From Ulvibacter algarum (GTDB taxonomy: Bacteria; Bacteroidota; Bacteroidia; Flavobacteriales; Flavobacteriaceae), in contig CANLBJ010000002.1 of the NCBI GenBank assembly GCA_947488905.1, positions 372,001 to 436,000 on the forward strand: a DNA stretch of 64,000 bases, in the 5' to 3' direction. The notes beneath the pieces are model-generated. The model was given only the letters and a program-made list of their open reading frames with translations, was not told where the DNA came from and did not search any database. Position numbers and translations under genes: made by a program. Positions 8,016-15,471 of the stretch are shown piece after piece (within the stretch, counting starts at the first letter, position 1; each line of letters opens with the position of its first letter).

Positions 8016-8735
8016 ATGAAAAAAATGAAATTATTTGGGGTAGTAGGTGGAGTGCTTTTAGCTTCGGCAGCCTTTTTCCTTACTTCAGCAGATCACATTG
8101 ATGCACCAGGAGTAGCGTCAACAAGTTCTGATATTGCAGACTTATATGCATTTGAGGGAGATAACCCTAATAATACTGTTTTAATTGCAACAGTACAAGG
8201 ACCACTTACACCGGGAGATGTAACTAATAATGCGGCTTTTGATGAGAATGTAATGATCCAATTTAATATTGATAACGATGGTGACTTTGTTGAAGATTTA
8301 GTGATCCAAGCAGTTAAGCGTGGAGATTCTATGTATGTGTTTGGTCCTATTGTCCCTACTGCTACAGGAATTACAGGGCAAGTAGAAACTTCTGGTCCAA
8401 TGAGAAGTGTTAAGATATCATCTTCAGATGATGTACAAGTTACTACAGAAGACGGTATGTCAATTTTTGCTGGACCAAGAAGAGACGGTTTTTTCTTTGA
8501 CTTTAATAGGTTTAATGCAGTAATCTCTGGGTCTGTTGCTCCAGAAGGATTTTTACCTCCAGATGAGGCTTCAGATTTCTTTGAAGACTTAAACGTGTTA
8601 GCTGTTTCTATAGAAGTGCCAAACGCTATGTTAGGTGAAGCACCAACACACGTTGCTGTAGCATCAGGTTTGTTCCCTGAAGGAGCGTTACCAGATGCAT
8701 ACAATGTATGGGTAACTACAAAAAGAAAGCAGTAA
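8016..8735 (+). CDS. DUF4331 family exported protein (N-terminal half type)
   Basis: A 239-residue exported protein with a signal peptide (about residues 1-24). The mature protein begins with the DUF4331 signature SADHIDAP and continues with SDIADLYAFEGDNP, then NIDNDGDFVEDLVIQ and GPRRDGFFFDFNRF. These correspond to the N-terminal and central part of DUF4331. The gene after it carries sequence resembling the family's C-terminal part, so the domain may be divided over two polypeptides. It is the first gene of a set with the next two genes, facing an ECF sigma/anti-sigma pair. The biochemical function is unknown; proposed roles for the family include the cell envelope. An ATG at 8025 is an alternative start. 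Confidence 0.85.
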   Translation: MKKMKLFGVVGGVLLASAAFFLTSADHIDAPGVASTSSDIADLYAFEGDNPNNTVLIATVQGPLTPGDVTNNAAFDENVMIQFNIDNDGDFVEDLVIQAVKRGDSMYVFGPIVPTATGITGQVETSGPMRSVKISSSDDVQVTTEDGMSIFAGPRRDGFFFDFNRFNAVISGSVAPEGFLPPDEASDFFEDLNVLAVSIEVPNAMLGEAPTHVAVASGLFPEGALPDAYNVWVTTKRKQ

Positions 8736-8761
8736 TTAATAACAAAATTAAATTAGATAAT

Positions 8762-9445
8762 ATGAAAACATATAAATTTCCAATATATATACTTACTATC
8801 TGTGCTGCATTAACTTTTGTAGCTTGTAGTAACGATGATGATAATGTAATAGAACAAGTAACTTGTGATGACGGTGTACAAAATGGTGATGAGACAGGTG
8901 TAGATTGTGGAGGTACAGCTTGTGAGCCTTGCGCCACTGCCTTAGATTTTTCTGGTAACTATGTGCAAGAAGATGCAATGGGACGTCCAGGGATTAACAC
9001 GGTTTTTAATGATAATGATGAAGACAAAAATGCGTTTAACGTAGCGCTTCACGCAGATAGAGCTGTTTTTGCTCAAAAATTTGAAGATCGATTAGAGTTT
9101 TATCATGATGTTTATGCAACTTCATTAGGTATTGATCCTGCAGATTTAGACTATGAAACAAATATTCTAGGTCTTGATGCACCAACATTTGCTTTTGTTT
9201 TAGCAAATACAGATGCTTTACAAGTAGCGCCAAATGGTACAACAACATATTATGACGGTACAAACGCTTTAACTGGTAGAACTATAACTGATGATGTAAT
9301 TGATATCTCACTAACTTTAATGTTTGGTGGTACAACAGGAACTCGTTTTGACGGTAATAACGGTACTCCTCAATTAACTACAGACGGTGTTGATTTTGGA
9401 GATAGAGTAGTAGGTTCTTTTCCATACTTAGAGACACCTAACTAG
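8762..9445 (+). CDS. DUF4331-type lipoprotein (C-terminal half type)
   Basis: A 227-residue lipoprotein (lipobox around Cys22, FVAC). It carries a Cys-rich linker of the C-x2-DGVQNGDETGVDCGG-x3-C type (about residues 37-60), seen in many flavobacterial surface proteins. The rest (GRPGINTVF, a LDAPTFAFVL region, ITDDVIDISLTLMFGG, and LTTDGVDFGDRV followed by FPYLETPN) matches the C-terminal half of DUF4331 proteins. The frame is open from 8708 inside the upstream gene, but the ATG at 8762 gives the signal peptide. It is 26 bp from the previous stop, so the two are probably co-transcribed and co-functional. Confidence 0.82.
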   Translation: MKTYKFPIYILTICAALTFVACSNDDDNVIEQVTCDDGVQNGDETGVDCGGTACEPCATALDFSGNYVQEDAMGRPGINTVFNDNDEDKNAFNVALHADRAVFAQKFEDRLEFYHDVYATSLGIDPADLDYETNILGLDAPTFAFVLANTDALQVAPNGTTTYYDGTNALTGRTITDDVIDISLTLMFGGTTGTRFDGNNGTPQLTTDGVDFGDRVVGSFPYLETPN

Positions 9446-9463
9446 TATTAATAGTAATTAAAT

Positions 9464-9495
9464 AAAGAAAAGAGCAAGAGATTGCTCTTTTCTTT
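9464..9495 (+). terminator. Hairpin with T-tail (attenuator or terminator)
   Basis: A perfect 14-bp stem (9464-9477 with 9482-9495) with a GAGA loop is followed by GTTTT. It sits between the DUF4331 lipoprotein gene and the TPR lipoprotein gene on the same strand, so it may partly stop or stabilise transcripts rather than fully separate the genes. Confidence 0.8.
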
Positions 9496-9515
9496 GTTTT
9501 AAAAAACATGTAATT

Positions 9516-10820
9516 ATGAAAAAGATATTTATAATAGTACTTAGTGCCTTTGTTTCATTGCTCTGTTTTGCTTGTGAGACAAAAACAGAGAATAAAAAAC
9601 AGGGTAGTAAAGTTATCAGTAGTTCAGATTACAATACTTATATAAATGCTGATAATAAAAGCTTAGCCAGTGCTCAAAAGGATAATGAGTTTTGGTCTAA
9701 GCGGTTAACGCCAGATAGCAGTGGTGTAGGTGATTTAGGACCTTTAGCGGGTTCTTATGGTGCTTTGTTTACGGTTACAGGTGATGTAAATAACCTATTA
9801 ATTGCAGAGAAGCTACTTAAGAAAGCCTATAATATTTCGGCAACAAGTAAAGATGGGTATGCACGTGGTCTAGCTCAAAATTATATCTCTCAGCATCGCT
9901 TTAAAGATGCTCAACAAATATTAGAAAAAACATATGCTGGCCCAACAAACAAGAGAGATACAGAACTACAGCTCTTTGATGTGTATATGGAATTAGGAAT
10001 GTATGATAAAGCATTTGAAAACCTTGAAAAAGTTAAAAACACAGGAGATTATCATTATTTAATACGCCTTGCAAAATGGAGCGATTATAGAGGGGACCTA
10101 GATGCTGCCATTAAATATCTTGAACAAGCCTTAGAGATTGCAGAGTCTGGTGGTTTAAAACCCCTTAAAGTATGGACGTATACAAATTTAGGTGACTTTT
10201 ATGGTCACGCAGGTCGTATAAATGATGCGTATAATATGTATTTAAAAACATTGAAACTAGATCCAGATAATGCGTATGCAAAGAAAGGTATTGCTTGGAT
10301 CGCTTTTGCACATGAAAATGATACAGAAGAGGCAAAAAGAATAGTAAAAGAAATACAGAAAGTACATCAATCTCCAGATTATTATCTTTTGTTGGCTGAA
10401 ATAGCAGAATTTGAAGATGATGAGGTAGAGATGAAAAAGAACCTTCAGTTATTTGAAGCTGAAGCTCAAAACCCTAATTATGGAGTAATGTATAATGCTT
10501 ACTTTATAGAATTTTACGCAGACAGTAACCCTAATAAAGCTTTAGAAATTGCCAAAAAAGAAATTAAAAATAGAGCAACACCAGAAACATATCAGTTGCT
10601 AGCATTAGCCCAACTTAAAAATGGCTTAACTAAAGAAGCCTTAAACACTATTGAAACATATGTAGAAGGCAAGACTCAAGAACCTATGGCATTGCTTCAT
10701 TCTGCTATGGTCTATAAAGCAAATGGTTTAATGAATAAAGTCAAGCCTATTAAAGAAGAATTAGAGGGCGCTTCATTTGAGATTGGACCTATCTTAGCAA
10801 AAAAAGTAAAAGCTTTGTAA
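9516..10820 (+). CDS. TPR-repeat lipoprotein
   Basis: A 434-residue lipoprotein with a lipobox at Cys20 (LLCFAC). The mature part is an array of helical tetratricopeptide repeats. They are visible as A-x3-Y-L-x2-ALEIAE, WTYTNLGDFYGHAGRINDAYNMYLKTLKLDPDN-type units and further degenerate repeats from about residue 90 to the end. TPR arrays act as protein-binding scaffolds; here it likely works at the membrane with the two DUF4331-type proteins. In other flavobacteria this gene type accompanies DUF4331 genes and an ECF sigma/anti-sigma pair. It lies 70 bp after the previous gene with a hairpin between. Confidence 0.85.
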   Translation: MKKIFIIVLSAFVSLLCFACETKTENKKQGSKVISSSDYNTYINADNKSLASAQKDNEFWSKRLTPDSSGVGDLGPLAGSYGALFTVTGDVNNLLIAEKLLKKAYNISATSKDGYARGLAQNYISQHRFKDAQQILEKTYAGPTNKRDTELQLFDVYMELGMYDKAFENLEKVKNTGDYHYLIRLAKWSDYRGDLDAAIKYLEQALEIAESGGLKPLKVWTYTNLGDFYGHAGRINDAYNMYLKTLKLDPDNAYAKKGIAWIAFAHENDTEEAKRIVKEIQKVHQSPDYYLLLAEIAEFEDDEVEMKKNLQLFEAEAQNPNYGVMYNAYFIEFYADSNPNKALEIAKKEIKNRATPETYQLLALAQLKNGLTKEALNTIETYVEGKTQEPMALLHSAMVYKANGLMNKVKPIKEELEGASFEIGPILAKKVKAL

Positions 10821-10911
10821 AACCATAAAGAAAGATCTAACGTATATATTATTAAATAGTTAGTTGTTGGTTAATGCTAACTTCTATTTTTTAAAGTTTT
10901 TTTGTTAGTTG

Positions 10912-10936
10912 AAGCCCCGTAATTTTTTCGGGGCTT
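10912..10936 (+). terminator. Rho-independent terminator after TPR gene
   Basis: A GC-rich 8-bp stem (10912-10919 with 10929-10936; AAGCCCCG paired to CGGGGCTT) with a 9-base loop is followed by TTAC-TTT. It lies about 90 bp after the TPR stop and would end the DUF4331/TPR unit. Confidence 0.8.
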
Positions 10937-11041
10937 TTACTTTATAAAATTTTAAATGCATTGATATCTAAGTTTAAATAATTTGATGATAGTATTAAAC
11001 AGCTGCAACTTATTTTAGATAACCTATATCATACTAAAAGA

Positions 11042-11073
11042 AAAAGTCGTCTAGATTGCTCTAGACGACTTTT
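11042..11073. terminator. Bidirectional terminator, 14-bp stem
   Basis: A perfect inverted repeat (11042-11055 with 11060-11073) with a TTGC loop and T-runs on both strands. It follows the anti-sigma gene (stop at 11095, minus strand) and also backs up the plus-strand terminator at 10912. Confidence 0.88.
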
Positions 11074-11094
11074 CTTTTTAATAAATTATAACAG

Positions 11095-11883
11095 TTAAGG
11101 TGCTACTGTCCCTAAGGTGTACAATTGCGTTAAATTAGGAGATTCACTTCCACCTTTAGGTTCAAGTGTAATACCAAAAGCTTGCGTTTCTGGTAAGTTA
11201 TCAAATTTATATACTTTGTTTTCAGATGATACAGCGGTAGACTCATTAATTAATCCCATACTGCTAGGAGTTAATGGATCCATTATTAATGACCATACTT
11301 GGTATTCTTTATCAGATGGAGGAGTAGGTAACCCAGACGCATCTATTACTGCAACACCGTCCTTAGCGTTAAAGTAAACGGTTACGTAAGCCTCTGGAGC
11401 CACTGCTTGATTACCTGGTAAGCTAATTGCTTTGTAATCTTTGTTTCTCACTACAGCAAGAACTTCTTTAGTTTCGTCAAGTGATTTTTTAAAGCTATCA
11501 TTATTTTCAGTTAAGACTACATTTTGAGTGTTTACAGAGTTAAAGTCATCTTGTAAATTGATCTTTTCATTTAAAGTCCAGAATAAACCTAACATAAAAG
11601 CTACTGCAGCCGCCCATCCTAACATAGCGGTCCAGTTTGATTTCTTTTCTTGTGGTAAGTATCTAATGCCATCAATAGCACGTATAATATTTGACCAAAT
11701 TTGTGTTGTAATAGGAGGAGCTACAGTTGCTCCAAGATTGATGAGGGTGCGTTCTATTTCTTCTACTTCGCGCTTTACTTCAGGATGTTTTTTGATCATT
11801 GCAGTGATCGCTTCTCTTTCCTCTAAGGGGAGAGCGTCTGTAACATACAGTTCTAATTTTCCAGATGTGATAAGTTCTTCCAT
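11095..11883 (-). CDS. Anti-sigma factor (RskA-like, anti-sigma-K)
   Basis: A 262-residue membrane-anchored inhibitor of the ECF sigma factor just upstream. The N-terminal cytoplasmic domain (about residues 1-80, ELYVTDALPLEEREAI then a KHPEV-type segment) is the sigma-binding part. One transmembrane helix (about 88-107, with WAAAVAFMLGLFW) follows. The C-terminal part is an anti-sigma-K (RskA) domain with VYFNAKDGVAVIDASGLPTPPSDKEYQVWSL-type strands (about 170-260). No zinc Cys/His cluster is obvious. It lies 3 bp after the sigma gene and is certainly co-transcribed. A 14-bp-stem terminator follows. Confidence 0.9.
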   Translation of the reverse strand: MEELITSGKLELYVTDALPLEEREAITAMIKKHPEVKREVEEIERTLINLGATVAPPITTQIWSNIIRAIDGIRYLPQEKKSNWTAMLGWAAAVAFMLGLFWTLNEKINLQDDFNSVNTQNVVLTENNDSFKKSLDETKEVLAVVRNKDYKAISLPGNQAVAPEAYVTVYFNAKDGVAVIDASGLPTPPSDKEYQVWSLIMDPLTPSSMGLINESTAVSSENKVYKFDNLPETQAFGITLEPKGGSESPNLTQLYTLGTVAP

Positions 11884-11886
11884 GTA

Positions 11887-12420
11887 TTAATCTAAAACTA
11901 ATGTTCTTAATTCTTTTAAACAGCTTCTGTTTCTTGTTTTTAGCGTCCCTAGCGGGATGTCAAGCTCTAACGCTGCATCTGCTTGTGTAAACCCTTTAAA
12001 AAATAGAAGATCAATGATACTAATACAAGTAGGTTTTAGTTTATCTATAAATTTTTGAATACCTAGCGCATCCATTCTACTATTTAGTGAATCACTTGTC
12101 TTTAGTATATCTACGAAATTACTTGTAGATAGGTTCTTCTTACTATTTTTAAAAGACTTAGAGCGTATTTTATCAATACTTGCATTTCTTGCAATATTTA
12201 AAACCCATGTAAAAAAACGTCCTTTGTTTATATCATAAGATGCTCTCTTGTTCCATATTTTAATAAACACATCTTGTAATACCTCTTGTGCAATAGCGCT
12301 ATCAAGTACTACGCTGTAAATTATACCATAAACTGCTTCATTGTACTTGTCATATATTTGACTAAAAGCAGCTTCATCACCTTGTTGCATAGAAAGGATT
12401 AAAGCATCTGGTTGTTTCAT
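11887..12420 (-). CDS. ECF-type RNA polymerase sigma factor
   Basis: A 177-residue extracytoplasmic-function sigma-70. Region 2 (about residues 10-80) has FSQIYDKYNEAVYGII, ALE-type helices (VLQDVFIKIWNKRASYD) and FFTWVLNIARNASIDKIRSK. Region 4 (about 115-175) has ISIIDLLFFKGFTQADAALELDIPLGTLKTRNRSCLKELR, a helix-turn-helix. The cognate anti-sigma gene follows immediately. The frame is open from a TTG at 12447, but the ATG at 12420 gives the normal MKQPDALILSM start. Target promoters are probably its own and those of the facing DUF4331 unit; this is inferred from position. Confidence 0.92.
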   Translation of the reverse strand: MKQPDALILSMQQGDEAAFSQIYDKYNEAVYGIIYSVVLDSAIAQEVLQDVFIKIWNKRASYDINKGRFFTWVLNIARNASIDKIRSKSFKNSKKNLSTSNFVDILKTSDSLNSRMDALGIQKFIDKLKPTCISIIDLLFFKGFTQADAALELDIPLGTLKTRNRSCLKELRTLVLD

Positions 12421-12520
12421 TTTTTTTAATTTTTTTAAATATAGCAAATAGAAAATTAGTAGTAGTTTTCTTCTGAAAGTTTAACAATTGAAATAATAGC
12501 CTGTATAATAAACCAAGATT

Positions 12521-12530
12521 ATTTCCGAAG
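12521..12530 (+). repeat. RTTTCCGAAG motif (intergenic copy)
   Basis: ATTTCCGAAG lies about 100 bp upstream of the ECF sigma gene. It is one of 17 copies in the window. Confidence 0.6.
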
Positions 12531-12681
12531 AAAGCAGAGTTAGGGTAAAAGTTTTAATATTAAGAATTCAGTTTTTGTTTTTTGGTATCATATTTGCCTA
12601 ATAGTAGTTGTAGTACTTTATGAAACATAAATTAAGTGTTCCCCAAACACCACTAAAAAGAAACATAGGGTAGTACCAAAA

Positions 12682-12717
12682 AAAAGCCGATACTGATTTA
12701 CATCAATAGCGGCTTTT
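12682..12717. terminator. Terminator hairpin after sodC
   Basis: AAAAGCCG (12682-12689) pairs with CGGCTTTT (12710-12717); the intervening TACTGAT/ATCAATA arms extend the stem with mismatches around a short loop. It lies just past the sodC stop on the minus strand, with T-runs on both sides. Confidence 0.8.
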
Positions 12718-12734
12718 CACTTATGTAGTTCTTT

Positions 12735-13322
12735 TTATTTTAAAACTCCACCACAACTTACTCTAGATCCTGCAGCTCCAGAAGGTTGAGAAGTAAAGTC
12801 ATCTTCACCTTGATGTACAATAACGGCTTTGCCAAGAATGTCTTTTTTATCGTCACCACATCCTATACACCACTCATCTGTGATCATTGTGATTGTTCCG
12901 GTACCGTCTGCACCTACTTTAAAGTTTCCTATATCACCTTTATGGTATCCTGTTTCAGCTCCCCATTTTCCGTGATTTTCAAAAGTTGGATTCCAGTGAC
13001 CTCCAGTAGATTTTCCGTCATCACTGCTACAATCTGCTTTTTCGTGAAAGTGAATTGCGTGCATTCCAGGATCTAAACCAGATATCTTTGCTTCAAAAAC
13101 AACATTCCCATTTTTCTCAGAAACATTGACTGTTCCCGTCGCTTTACTTCCGCTTTTAGGCTCAAGACTTATAGTTAATTTTTTAATTGAAGCTACTTTC
13201 ATATCGTCTTTTACAACAACATCTGTAGTTTCGGCAGTTTTTACTTCTGTACTTTCTTTCTTGTCGTTTTTACAACTTACTAGAGCAAGCACCATAAGTG
13301 CTGATATTGCTATATTTTTCAT
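12735..13322 (-). CDS. sodC: Cu/Zn superoxide dismutase, lipoprotein
   Basis: Detoxifies superoxide outside the cytoplasm (2 superoxide + 2 H+ to O2 + H2O2). The 195-residue protein has a lipobox at Cys17 (LALVSC), an acidic/Lys-rich linker (about 18-45) and the SodC fold. Metal ligands are visible: copper His91, His93 and His170, bridging His109, and zinc His117, His127 and Asp130. Cys98 and Cys190 fit the conserved disulfide, and Arg187 the active-site arginine. A short insertion with two Cys (CIGCGDD, about 152-158) is an unusual extra. It stands alone, next to the OsmC fusion gene. Confidence 0.95.
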   Translation of the reverse strand: MKNIAISALMVLALVSCKNDKKESTEVKTAETTDVVVKDDMKVASIKKLTISLEPKSGSKATGTVNVSEKNGNVVFEAKISGLDPGMHAIHFHEKADCSSDDGKSTGGHWNPTFENHGKWGAETGYHKGDIGNFKVGADGTGTITMITDEWCIGCGDDKKDILGKAVIVHQGEDDFTSQPSGAAGSRVSCGGVLK

Positions 13323-13416
13323 TTTCTTTTCTTTTATGATTCGTATTTTTAAAAGTACAGCATTTAAATAGCCCTCGCAACAATTTTAAATAATCTTAAC
13401 GTAAAGGATCAAATGT

Positions 13417-14634
13417 CTATATCAACTTTGTAATCACCTGTGTCTCGTTGTGCAATGTTTTATGTACAGGACATTTATCTGCAATTTGAAGTAACCTTTT
13501 TAATTGCTTTTCGTCTAGATCTCCTGTAAATTTTATCTCTTTATTAAAAGTGTCTATTTTGTTTGATTCACTATTCTCGCAATCTTCGCAGTCCTGTGCG
13601 TAATCTCTAGAATAGCTGGTGTGTACTTCTACATTTTCTATTAACCACCCCTTGCGCTTTGCATACATTTGTAGCGTCATAGCTGTGCAAGCAGAAAGGC
13701 TTCCTGCTAATAGCTCATAGGGAGTTGGACCAAAGTCATTACCGCCTACTCGCAATGGCTCGTCTGCTTTACTGTAATGAGTTCCCATTTTCATTAAAGT
13801 AGTAAACCCATCTTCATCATCTAGACTAGCAACAACGTTGTGTGTGGTTTTAATAAGCTCTTTTTCTGGGACATCTATATATCTAGCTGCCCATCCTGAT
13901 ATTACTTTACCTACGTATGCCGCATTTTTTTTATCAATAAGTAAATGCTCGCTACCATCAAGCGTTACAAAACTTTTAGGGTGTTTTGCCGCGTGGTATA
14001 TTTCTTCTGCATTTTTAATAGATACTGTTGCATCTTGAGGAGAATGTAAAATTAGTAATGCTTTACCTTCTAATCTAGAGGCTGCAGATTCACATGATTG
14101 TTCTTCAAGATCATCAAAAAACTGTTTTTTAAATGTAAAATCTCTACCTGCTAACACTACTTTACCAACACCATTATCTTCAATATCCTGCGCTTGCGAC
14201 CCAAATTGCTTTTTTACGTGTACAGGATTACTAGGTGCTCCTATAGTAGCTAAGGCTTGAATACTTGGTATTTCCGAAGCTGCAAAAATTGCTGCTGCTC
14301 CACCTAATGAGTGGCCTACTAATAGGGAAGGAGCCTTGTACTCTTTTGCTAAGTATGCCGCTGCATGTACTAGGTCTTCTACATTACTAGAGAAGTTTGT
14401 ATCTGCAAAATCACCATCGCTGTCACCAAGACCCGTAAAGTCAAATCTAAGTACGCCAAAACCTTCACTAGCTAATGCTTTACTCACATTACGAACTGCG
14501 CTAAAGTCTTTAGTACAAGTAAAGCAATGAGCAAAAATGGCAAAATTATGTGGTTCTTGATCTAAAGGTAAATCTAGGCGACCTGATAGTAATTTACCTT
14601 GTGCGTTTGTAAAAGTTATTTTAGATGATTTCAT
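13417..14634 (-). CDS. Alpha/beta hydrolase-OsmC fusion protein
   Basis: A 405-residue two-domain protein. The first half (about residues 1-255) is an alpha/beta hydrolase with nucleophile Ser109 in GHSLGG, acid Asp201 in SPQDATVS and His230 in GSEHLL. The second half (about 270-405) is an OsmC/Ohr-like domain with the two redox Cys at 316 (SLSACTAMT) and 388 (ADKCPVH). OsmC proteins reduce organic hydroperoxides via this Cys pair, so the enzyme may process a thioester or peroxide product of the hydrolase domain, or scavenge peroxides directly. A four-Cys or near-four-Cys acidic insert (DCEDCE, about 348-353) is also present. It lies close to sodC, consistent with an oxidative-stress role. 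Such fusions are known in several bacteria. Confidence 0.93.
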   Translation of the reverse strand: MKSSKITFTNAQGKLLSGRLDLPLDQEPHNFAIFAHCFTCTKDFSAVRNVSKALASEGFGVLRFDFTGLGDSDGDFADTNFSSNVEDLVHAAAYLAKEYKAPSLLVGHSLGGAAAIFAASEIPSIQALATIGAPSNPVHVKKQFGSQAQDIEDNGVGKVVLAGRDFTFKKQFFDDLEEQSCESAASRLEGKALLILHSPQDATVSIKNAEEIYHAAKHPKSFVTLDGSEHLLIDKKNAAYVGKVISGWAARYIDVPEKELIKTTHNVVASLDDEDGFTTLMKMGTHYSKADEPLRVGGNDFGPTPYELLAGSLSACTAMTLQMYAKRKGWLIENVEVHTSYSRDYAQDCEDCENSESNKIDTFNKEIKFTGDLDEKQLKRLLQIADKCPVHKTLHNETQVITKLI

Positions 14635-14735
14635 AGGCTGCTAGTTTGTTCAGTTAATAATTCTTGTTACCGGTATTGTAGTCGTTAGTTTTTGCAAATA
14701 ATTATAAAAAAATAAATTTTTATTGTCTCAAATTT

Positions 14736-15422
14736 TTAGTCAACTTTTCTAAAATCAAGTGAGTACCATATTCCTAACTGCAATCTATCAAAACTTCTAC
14801 CAGTAAAGTGGTTTTTTAAGTATCCAAATTCAGATCTAATGTTCTTTGTCCAATTGTATCCTACGGCACCATACAGTCTATTTTGACCAAAAATAGGTTC
14901 TTGTAGATTAACAAAGATTTCATCATAGGCGCTTACATACCAATCATTGTTTATTGGGTATGTAAGCCTTAATAAATAACGTACCCTATATTGCGTGTCG
15001 TTACCACTTGTTGGGCTGTCTATAAAACGTTGCTCAAATCTATAGCGATGCACTGCTTTAATTTTCCATAAAGAGTTTTTAAGCACAAACTGTCCATAGA
15101 GTCTATGTTCTGTTGTGTTTTCTTCTCCATTAGGTTCTTCAAATGTACCATCTGTACTTATGTAACCATAACCTAATGTTGCGGTTGCTTTTTCATTAAT
15201 ATGCCAATTAAAACCGTTTCTAATTAATAGTTGATTAAAATTAGAACCAACTTCATAAGTTCTATATTGTAGTTCTGGACTTACGCTTAGACGCTCTGTA
15301 AGCCTTGCATTACCAAAAAACATTGCCCAACTACCTAGATCATTCTCACCAGTTTCTTGTGCATTAGTTTTTGTGTTGAAGGTTAATATTACTATTGTGA
15401 TTAGAATTAATTTTTTTATCAT
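14736..15422 (-). CDS. DUF2490 family outer-membrane-type protein
   Basis: A 228-residue protein with a signal peptide (about residues 1-21, ending in TNAQ). Alternating-pattern beta strands with many aromatic and Gly residues follow, ending in GIWYSLDFRKVD, typical of DUF2490 barrels. The start motif DLGSWAMFFGNARLTERLSVSPELQYR fits the family. It is likely an outer-membrane beta-barrel of unknown role. It sits 49 bp after the large propeller gene on the same strand, so they could share a transcript. Confidence 0.85.
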   Translation of the reverse strand: MIKKLILITIVILTFNTKTNAQETGENDLGSWAMFFGNARLTERLSVSPELQYRTYEVGSNFNQLLIRNGFNWHINEKATATLGYGYISTDGTFEEPNGEENTTEHRLYGQFVLKNSLWKIKAVHRYRFEQRFIDSPTSGNDTQYRVRYLLRLTYPINNDWYVSAYDEIFVNLQEPIFGQNRLYGAVGYNWTKNIRSEFGYLKNHFTGRSFDRLQLGIWYSLDFRKVD

Positions 15423-15471
15423 TTTTTAAAATTTTAGGGGGTATCAATTTTAATAGTTCTTCGTTTCTTAG

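Larger units (their letters stand above)
12421..12734. other. Intergenic region between sigma gene and sodC
   Basis: About 314 bp without a protein gene. It holds the leader of the sigma gene, an RTTTCCGAAG copy at 12521, a plus-strand CATATTTG box at 12589-12596, and the terminator hairpin of sodC near 12682-12717. No open frame of note was seen. The plus-strand -7-like box followed by a hairpin about 100 bp on could mark a small RNA, but this is weak. Confidence 0.5.

Noticed and set aside
8093..8704. Long minus-strand frame (203 codons) opposite the DUF4331 gene
   Set aside because: It mirrors the codon structure of the real plus-strand gene, which has a signal peptide and family motifs; the antisense product has no recognisable features.
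13126..14530. Plus-strand frames opposite sodC and the OsmC fusion
   Set aside because: They are shadows of strongly conserved minus-strand genes and show no start context or domain.
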